Source: Candidatus Omnitrophota bacterium
GTDB taxonomy: Bacteria > Omnitrophota > Gorgyraeia > Gygaellales > Profunditerraquicolaceae
Length of the DNA stretch: 6,096 bases
Reading direction: 5' to 3'
Assembly: GCA_017995695.1 (NCBI GenBank)
Contig: JAGOIJ010000099.1
Span: forward strand, 1 to 6,096
Made by a program: the position numbers and the translations under genes. This document shows positions 1 through 4,518 of the stretch, in pieces. A model generated the notes under the pieces. That model saw only the letters and a program-made list of their open reading frames with translations. It was not told the DNA's origin and searched no databases. Position 1 is the first letter of the stretch. The number at the start of each line of letters is the position of its first letter.

Positions 1-1
1 G

Positions 2-43
2 TATCGTATCTTCGATGGCGTGCTTGATCAGCCAGCGCCATAA
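2..43 (+). CDS. Possible 3' end of an unidentified upstream gene (partial)
   Basis: One forward frame is open from the window edge and ends in two consecutive stops, TAA TAA, giving the tail YRIFDGVLDQPAP. I do not recognise it, and 13 residues are too few to assign a family. In its favour are the double stop and the palindrome that begins four bases after the first stop, a common arrangement at a gene's 3' end. Against it, other frames are also open over so short a stretch, including one on the minus strand. Low confidence; sequence to the left of the window would settle it. Confidence 0.2.
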   Translation, partial: YRIFDGVLDQPAP

Positions 44-46
44 TAA

Positions 47-103
47 GGGACACCCATGAAATCAATCGGAAGACGCGCTTTCTTCCAATCGGAAGAGTGT
101 CCC
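47..103. repeat. REP-like compound palindrome with GGGACAC/GTGTCCC arms
   Basis: GGGACAC at 47-53 is the exact reverse complement of GTGTCCC at 97-103. Inside these arms GGAAGA (68-73) can pair with TCTTCC (81-86), and the 10-mer AATCGGAAGA occurs twice as a direct repeat (64-73 and 87-96). The result is an outer stem enclosing alternative inner hairpins, resembling REP/BIME intergenic palindromes. The outer arm shares its GGGACAC core with the hairpin at 4467-4500 beyond the second gene. No T tract follows, so it is a poor intrinsic terminator. A link to a REP-associated (RAYT/Y1) transposase is inference; no transposase gene is visible here. Confidence 0.55.
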
Positions 104-140
104 CAGTGGAAGCCCTGGATAGAAAACCCGGGAATAATCG

Positions 141-158
141 TTTGGAAGCGCTTTCAAA
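141..158. promoter_or_regulatory. 18-base imperfect palindrome upstream of the protease
   Basis: TTTGGAAGC at 141-149 is followed directly by GCTTTCAAA, its reverse complement except for one position. It lies about 80 bases before the protease start in a stretch with no convincing gene. Symmetry with no loop suits a dimeric DNA-binding protein better than an RNA hairpin. It could be an operator, but no regulator gene is nearby and an AT-rich 18-base palindrome can arise by chance. The leader at 104-238 otherwise shows only weak promoter-like matches, such as TTGAGG (168-173) followed 17 bases later by TATGGG. Confidence 0.22.
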
Positions 159-228
159 AAAAGGCGGTTGAGGCCTTGATATTTATTTGCTATGGGTTAC
201 GCTTACATGGTGTAGTAATTGCCAGAAT

Positions 229-233
229 GGGGA
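229..233 (+). promoter_or_regulatory. Weak ribosome binding site deciding the protease start
   Basis: GGGGA ends five bases before the ATG at 239. It matches only part of the Shine-Dalgarno consensus, but it is the only purine-rich run correctly placed before a start that gives a canonical signal peptide (MKQKTCGILLL...). The upstream in-frame ATGs at 56 and 227 lack a better site. Confidence 0.4.
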
Positions 234-238
234 TTACT

Positions 239-1999
239 ATGAAGCAAAAAACATGTGGTATATTATTATTGGTTTTTCTTGGCGCCCTATGGCTTTTGTC
301 CGCGGCCGACCTTGAAGCTGCAGAGCAAGAGCAGGTAGTTTTTAAGCAGGCAAACTTCGCTGCCACCCCAGCTAGCGAAACGGCGCGCTATGTCCCCAAT
401 GAAATCCTGGTAGGCCTTACTGATAGTTCAGGTATTGATGAGGTGCTTTCGGGCATGGGCATTAGCATTGAGAGCGCAGCGCGCGTGCACGACATACAGC
501 CAGCGGTCGCGAACTTCAGAAAAGACTATAAGCTTGAGAAAAGCTCTGATGGCTGGTATTGGTTTTTTGATAAGCAATACAAGGAAATTTCTGATGTTCC
601 TGATGAGGAAATGTTTAAGCAGGTATACGCAACTATGCCAGAGCTAGAGCAGAAGCTTTATCGTTCCTTTAAAGTTAAGCTTCCTGCAGGCGCATCTGTT
701 GAAGAAACCATTGCGCAATTAAAACGTAATCCTGGCGTCGAATACGTTGAGCCCAATTACCTTGCCCGCACATTCTATATCCCGACTGATCCTTATTACG
801 GAGATTATCAATGGTCGCACAAAAAGACGCAAGCTGAACAAGGGTGGGATATGCAGCGGGGAAATTCCACTATCGTGATTGCCATTATTGATACCGGCGT
901 TAAGTATACCCATGAAGATTTGTCGACAAAGATATGGCGGGATGGCCAGAATCATCCGGGAAAAGATTTTGTCAATATCGCAACGCAGGATTGGATTGCT
1001 GCGGGATATCAGTTGGTCACCGGTGAAGATTATACAACCGTTGATTTTGACCCAAGCGATAAAGACGGTCATGGCACGCATTGCGCAGGCATTGCCGGCG
1101 CTGCTGCAAGCAACGGACGGGGTGTTGCCGGCGTGTGCCACAACTGCAAGATTATGCCATTGCGCGCTGGGTTTTCTATCATTGACCCGGAAGGATATCC
1201 TGCGGGGTCGTTAGATGAGTATGCCATTGCGCAGGCAATACAATTCGCCGCTGACAATGGCGCGCACGTTATTAGCATGAGCTTTGGCAGTTCGGATGAT
1301 ATGACCTTGGTTAGTGATGCAATTGCGTACGCTGCCTCTAAGAACAAGGTGTTAGTTGCAGCAAGCGGCAATGAGGGTTCTAACCTAACCATTTATCCGG
1401 CGGCATATCCTAATGTTATTGCAGTGGGAGCCACGGATATCAATGATGTAATTACGACCTATTCCAGTTTTGGCAGTTGGGTTGATATCGCAGCGCCCGG
1501 AGGTGGTGCCACAACCGCAGATGATTGGATTCTTAGTACGTTCATTGAGGATCCGGATTATCCGGGGTATCCTGAATACCAGTTTGGCGTTGGCACGTCT
1601 ATGGCGTGTCCATATGTCGCAGGTGTTGCAGGTTTAATTCTTTCTGAGAATCCTGCGCTTTCCGCAGGGGGGGTTAGTTCAATTCTTACCTCGTCAAGCG
1701 ACGATAAAGGCACAGTAGGTAAAGATAACTATTATGGTTATGGGCGCGTGAATGTTTATAAAGCTATGCTTGCTGCGCGCGAAAGCAAGGTCATGTATGG
1801 CGATGTGAGCGAGGATGCCGTGGTGAATGCGTATGATGCTGCGCGCACAGCCCAGTATGCTGTGGGGCTTATTACGTTAACCACGCAACAACGGCAAAAA
1901 GCGGAGGTAAGCGCAGATGGCTCAATAGATGCTTATGACGCTGCATTGATTGCACGGTATACCGTTGGCCTAATCACTAAATTCCCCATCCAGGGCTAA
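239..1999 (+). CDS. Secreted subtilisin-like (S8) serine protease with C-terminal dockerin
   Basis: This 586-residue exported endopeptidase is built in four parts. Residues 1 to about 28 form a Sec signal peptide with a strongly hydrophobic core and likely cleavage after SAA (23) or EAA (28). Residues about 51-175 form an inhibitory prodomain that starts YVPNEILVGL and ends PGVEYVEPNY, and it is split by an insertion of about 58 residues (84-141). The peptidase S8 domain (about 185-510) has Asp218 in IIDTGV, His278 in DGHGTH, oxyanion Asn378 in ASGNEG and Ser454 in GTSMA, so it should be active. A dockerin (521-581) follows. A CHNC motif gives Cys300 and Cys303; a metal-binding or disulfide role is only possible. 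The frame stays open back to ATG 56, but that start lies inside the palindrome and would put 61 non-signal-like residues before the signal peptide, so I chose 239. The glycosidase gene follows after 194 bases and has its own promoter candidate, so the two need not form an operon. The dockerin suggests docking onto a cohesin-bearing scaffold or surface protein. Confidence 0.93.
   Translation: MKQKTCGILLLVFLGALWLLSAADLEAAEQEQVVFKQANFAATPASETARYVPNEILVGLTDSSGIDEVLSGMGISIESAARVHDIQPAVANFRKDYKLEKSSDGWYWFFDKQYKEISDVPDEEMFKQVYATMPELEQKLYRSFKVKLPAGASVEETIAQLKRNPGVEYVEPNYLARTFYIPTDPYYGDYQWSHKKTQAEQGWDMQRGNSTIVIAIIDTGVKYTHEDLSTKIWRDGQNHPGKDFVNIATQDWIAAGYQLVTGEDYTTVDFDPSDKDGHGTHCAGIAGAAASNGRGVAGVCHNCKIMPLRAGFSIIDPEGYPAGSLDEYAIAQAIQFAADNGAHVISMSFGSSDDMTLVSDAIAYAASKNKVLVAASGNEGSNLTIYPAAYPNVIAVGATDINDVITTYSSFGSWVDIAAPGGGATTADDWILSTFIEDPDYPGYPEYQFGVGTSMACPYVAGVAGLILSENPALSAGGVSSILTSSSDDKGTVGKDNYYGYGRVNVYKAMLAARESKVMYGDVSEDAVVNAYDAARTAQYAVGLITLTTQQRQKAEVSADGSIDAYDAALIARYTVGLITKFPIQG
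1799..1981 (+). other. Dockerin domain: two calcium-binding F-hand repeats
   Basis: The repeats begin GDVSEDAVVNAYD and AEVSADGSIDAYD, and each ends in a Y.VGLIT helix. Loop positions 1, 3, 5, 9 and 12 are D, S, D, N, D in the first repeat and E, S, D, D, D in the second, which fits the type I dockerin calcium loop except for Glu at position 1 of the second. Positions 10 and 11, which set cohesin specificity in known dockerins, are Ala-Tyr in both repeats. This symmetry would allow the two-way binding known for other type I dockerins. The partner is unknown. Confidence 0.85.
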
Positions 2000-2004
2000 A
2001 ATAA

Positions 2005-2032
2005 GTATTGAGTATAGAGTATTGAGTATTGA
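2005..2032. repeat. Four-copy 7-base tandem repeat (GTATTGA)
   Basis: Six bases after the protease stop codon the sequence reads GTATTGA, GTATAGA, GTATTGA, GTATTGA and then continues GA. Only the second copy differs, by one base. It is non-coding and does not form a stable hairpin. It looks like a slippage-prone minisatellite; no function is visible. Confidence 0.75.
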
Positions 2033-2101
2033 GAAATCAATTAATCTTAACATATTGTTGATTAAAGAGTTAAAGCTCTAATAAAAGATTACGATTTATA
2101 C

Positions 2102-2130
2102 TTGCAAATTATCCTTAAGCAGGGTATACT
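2102..2130 (+). promoter_or_regulatory. Sigma70-like promoter candidate for the glycosidase
   Basis: TTGCAA (2102-2107) is separated by 17 bases from TATACT (2125-2130). These differ from the TTGACA and TATAAT consensus at two positions and one position respectively, and the spacing is optimal. The predicted start of transcription, near 2137, leaves a leader of roughly 55 bases before the ATG at 2194. The surroundings are strongly AT-rich, which favours promoter function but also raises the chance of random matches. It suggests the glycosidase is transcribed independently of the protease. Confidence 0.5.
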
Positions 2131-2181
2131 TACCTATATTATAAATGTCGAATTATAATTTTTTCACCTAAGTTATTCGTA

Positions 2182-2186
2182 AAGGA
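2182..2186 (+). promoter_or_regulatory. Ribosome binding site of the glycosidase
   Basis: AAGGA lies seven bases before the ATG at 2194, a good Shine-Dalgarno match at normal spacing. It supports this start, which also begins a classic signal peptide. Confidence 0.7.
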
Positions 2187-2193
2187 ATCCACA

Positions 2194-4434
2194 ATGAAGA
2201 AGAATTTAGTTTTGGCAATGTTGTTAGTATGTTGTGTTGTCCCATCTATTTTTGCTCAAGAGATCCCTGATGTGCCAAGTGATGTTTCCATTGATGCAAA
2301 CAATGTGTTGATGGTGCAGAAGCCTGATGAGATGCGTAAGCCTTTTGTGATAAAGGGCGTGAGCTGGTCTCCGGCAACCATGGCGCCTCCTTCCGGCCCG
2401 AATCCCAAAGATCCTGCTGGTTTTTCCGTTCCTTACGGTTTCTTTTTTGATTGGTACGGGCGCGATCCGCAAGGGAATGAGGTTATGCAATACTGGCTAA
2501 AGAATCAGCTCGTTGAATACGCCTGGGATCTTCCGATTATCAAAGATTTGGGCGCTAACACAGTGCGCATATATCATAGTTTGGGAAGCAGTGTTGAAAA
2601 TTATAATGATGTAGCGCAGCAGTTGTTGCCTGTGCTCAATGAGTGTTATCGCAATAATATCATGGTGGTGATGACGGTTGCTATGTCGCGCCAGGATTTA
2701 GAAACAAAGAAATATCTTTCGGTGGTGAATGCGTTTAAGGATCATCCTGCGGTATTGATGTGGACTATCGGCAATGAATGGAATCTGAACCGTTTTTATA
2801 ATTTTCCCTGGGATCGTGACGCTGCCGCAGCGCTGGTTGAGCAAGCAGCCCAGGAAATTAAAGCGCTTGATGCGCATCATCCGGTGTGCTCAATCTTGGG
2901 GGATTCTTTTGTCGAGGTTAATCTTGGCGGCGATTGTCTTTCTCCCTGGGTGATTAAAGATATTGTGCAGGCGTGCCCGAGCGTGGATGTGTGGGGGTTA
3001 AATATTTATCGAGGTAGTGATTTTATTGATAACGACGGCAATGATGTGTTTGTGCAATGGAAGAACATCTGGCAGGAGATAGGGCTGCCCAGCAAACCGT
3101 TTTTCTTTAGCGAGTTCGGCACGGATAGTTTTACTACTACAGGGTTTGATATCGATGGCGAATGCGTGCAAAGGGCGAAAAATGTCCTTGGCAGCGAAGA
3201 TGAGGCTTTGCAGGCGCAAACACTGGAATCTTTATGGCGGCTGGTACAGAGCCATCTTTCAGGTGGCGCAACGCAGGAATCCTGTCTTGGCGGCCTCGTC
3301 CATGAATTCAACGATGAGCTGTGGAAAGTCGGCAATTACAATGTGAATCTTGGCGGGATTATTGATTATGCCAATAACAACAGTTATTACGAGTATAATC
3401 CGGAAGGGTTCCTTCTGTTTGGCGCAGCGCCGGACAATGTGTTGAATGAAGAACATTTCGGTTTAGTCGATGCGTATCGTCAGCCAAAGCAGGCATATGC
3501 GCGCATGAAGGCTTTGTGGAGTGCGCCTGTTGATACCACTGCGCCTGTCGGAACCATTCGCATTAATAGCAATGCGCAGTACACTATCAGTAAAAACGTG
3601 ACACTGACGCTTGCTGCGACGGATGCGGGCAGCGGTATGGGTAATGGCGCGCAGATGCGTTTATCGAATGACGGCCAGAGCTGGTCTGACCCGGAAGCGT
3701 ATGTGACAAGTAAGCCATGGGTGTTGCCCGCTGGCGATTGGACGCATGTGGTCTATGTGCAATTTAAGGATGTCGCAGGGAATTGGTCATCGACGTTCTC
3801 GGATTCAATTATTCTTGATAGCTCCAAGCCCATTGGTAGCGTGAAGATTAATAACGGCGCTTCCACGACGAATTCTCAAACTGTGACGCTATCGATGTCG
3901 ATAACCGATAGTGGCAGCGGAATGGGCAGCGGTGCGCAAATGCGTTTTTCAAATAACAATGGCGCCAGCTGGTCAGCGGCCGAGCCGTTTGCAACTTCAA
4001 AGACATGGCAATTGTCAGCAGGTGAGGGTACCAAGACGGTATATTCGCAGTTCAAGGATGTCGCTGGCAATTGGTCATTGAGCATAATTGATTCCATTGT
4101 TTATACTACCGTGGTTGTTGATACGCAACCGCCCGTTATCACGCATACGCCCATCACCCGCGCTCCGGTGTTAAAAAGTATTACCTTTAATGCAACGGTT
4201 ATTGATGAAGGTTCAGGCGTGCAATCTGCGACGCTGCATTGGCGTAGGCAGGTTTTTTGGTTGTTCTGGACGCCATGGTATAGCCTGAATTTGGCTGCGC
4301 AGCAGAACAATACGTACACCGCAACACTCTCGCAATTTCAGACATTGTTCGGAAAAATTAACTACTCCATAAGCGCCAAAGATAAGAAAGGCTTAAGCAG
4401 CGCCACTGCGCAGTACACGATTTCGCGGTATTAG
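2194..4434 (+). CDS. Secreted clan GH-A-type glycoside hydrolase with three Ig-like domains
   Basis: This 746-residue exported protein begins with a Sec signal peptide (1-21, cleavage SIFA|QE). Residues about 38-440 look like a (beta/alpha)8 glycosidase barrel. FVIKGVSWSP resembles the first strand, and NTVRIYHS and IMVVMTV resemble later strands. WTIGNEWN carries the probable acid/base Glu195, and FFFSEFGTD the probable nucleophile Glu307. An Asn-Glu acid/base and a second strand-end Glu are the mark of retaining clan GH-A enzymes. The pattern recalls GH2 barrels or GH72-like glucanosyltransferases, but I cannot fix the family or the substrate; a beta-linked polysaccharide is inferred. From 447 on come three Ig-like domains (447-541, 542-642, 643-746), probably spacers or carbohydrate/surface-binding modules. 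The first two are clear duplicates; the third is divergent and rich in Trp and Phe (VFWLFWTPWY). Unlike the neighbouring protease it has no dockerin. It ends 33 bases before a strong terminator. Confidence 0.85.
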   Translation: MKKNLVLAMLLVCCVVPSIFAQEIPDVPSDVSIDANNVLMVQKPDEMRKPFVIKGVSWSPATMAPPSGPNPKDPAGFSVPYGFFFDWYGRDPQGNEVMQYWLKNQLVEYAWDLPIIKDLGANTVRIYHSLGSSVENYNDVAQQLLPVLNECYRNNIMVVMTVAMSRQDLETKKYLSVVNAFKDHPAVLMWTIGNEWNLNRFYNFPWDRDAAAALVEQAAQEIKALDAHHPVCSILGDSFVEVNLGGDCLSPWVIKDIVQACPSVDVWGLNIYRGSDFIDNDGNDVFVQWKNIWQEIGLPSKPFFFSEFGTDSFTTTGFDIDGECVQRAKNVLGSEDEALQAQTLESLWRLVQSHLSGGATQESCLGGLVHEFNDELWKVGNYNVNLGGIIDYANNNSYYEYNPEGFLLFGAAPDNVLNEEHFGLVDAYRQPKQAYARMKALWSAPVDTTAPVGTIRINSNAQYTISKNVTLTLAATDAGSGMGNGAQMRLSNDGQSWSDPEAYVTSKPWVLPAGDWTHVVYVQFKDVAGNWSSTFSDSIILDSSKPIGSVKINNGASTTNSQTVTLSMSITDSGSGMGSGAQMRFSNNNGASWSAAEPFATSKTWQLSAGEGTKTVYSQFKDVAGNWSLSIIDSIVYTTVVVDTQPPVITHTPITRAPVLKSITFNATVIDEGSGVQSATLHWRRQVFWLFWTPWYSLNLAAQQNNTYTATLSQFQTLFGKINYSISAKDKKGLSSATAQYTISRY
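3532..4119 (+). repeat. Duplicated Ig-like domain inside the glycosidase gene
   Basis: Codons 447-541 and 542-642 encode matching modules: AP/KP.G..(R/K)IN, a DSGSGMG or DAGSGMG turn, GAQMR(L/F)SN, SWS, TSK.W.L.AG, and QFKDVAGNWS. The DNA for FKDVAGNWS at 3763-3790 and 4051-4078 differs at only 3 of 28 bases, all third codon positions. This points to tandem duplication with later divergence elsewhere, or local gene conversion. Confidence 0.8.
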
Positions 4435-4466
4435 AGCGAATTTATAGTAGAAGCATTTTATGATAG

Positions 4467-4503
4467 AAGGGGACACCCTGCGAAAGCAGCGTGTCCCCTT
4501 TTT
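4467..4503 (+). terminator. Strong intrinsic terminator sharing the GGGGACAC palindrome
   Basis: AAGGGGACAC (4467-4476) pairs perfectly with GTGTCCCCTT (4491-4500). Within the loop CTGC (4478-4481) pairs with GCAG (4486-4489) across a GAAA tetraloop, leaving one C-C mismatch between the two stems. A run of five T bases at 4499-4503 follows on the + strand, so this ends transcription of the glycosidase, whose stop is 33 bases upstream. On the - strand the stem is followed by CTTCTATC, a much weaker tract, so it may serve the helicase only partly. The arms match those of the element at 47-103. Confidence 0.85.
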
Positions 4504-4518
4504 GGCGAAGTCTTTACT

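Noticed and set aside
168..208. Promoter for the protease at TTGAGG or TTGATA
   Set aside because: The matching -10 hexamers at acceptable spacing (TATGGG, TACGCT) have only three consensus bases each, too weak to report as a promoter.
56..238. N-terminal extension of the protease from the ATG at 56
   Set aside because: It would place 61 residues with no signal-peptide character before an excellent signal peptide, has no good ribosome binding site, and begins inside the palindrome at 47-103. The frame is probably open by chance.
1136..1147. CHNC motif in the protease as a zinc or haem site
   Set aside because: A single CxxC without a second pair or a CxxCH haem motif is not enough. It is noted only as a possible disulfide or family feature.
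719..1392. Open frames on the minus strand opposite the protease
   Set aside because: They overlap the conserved catalytic domain, have no recognisable domains and no ribosome binding sites, and are shadows of the real coding frame.
2035..2065. Intrinsic terminator after the protease gene
   Set aside because: AATCAA/TTGATT and TTAATC/GATTAA can pair, but the stems are only six AT-rich pairs with loops of 13-17 bases and no T run follows. I see no convincing terminator for the protease.
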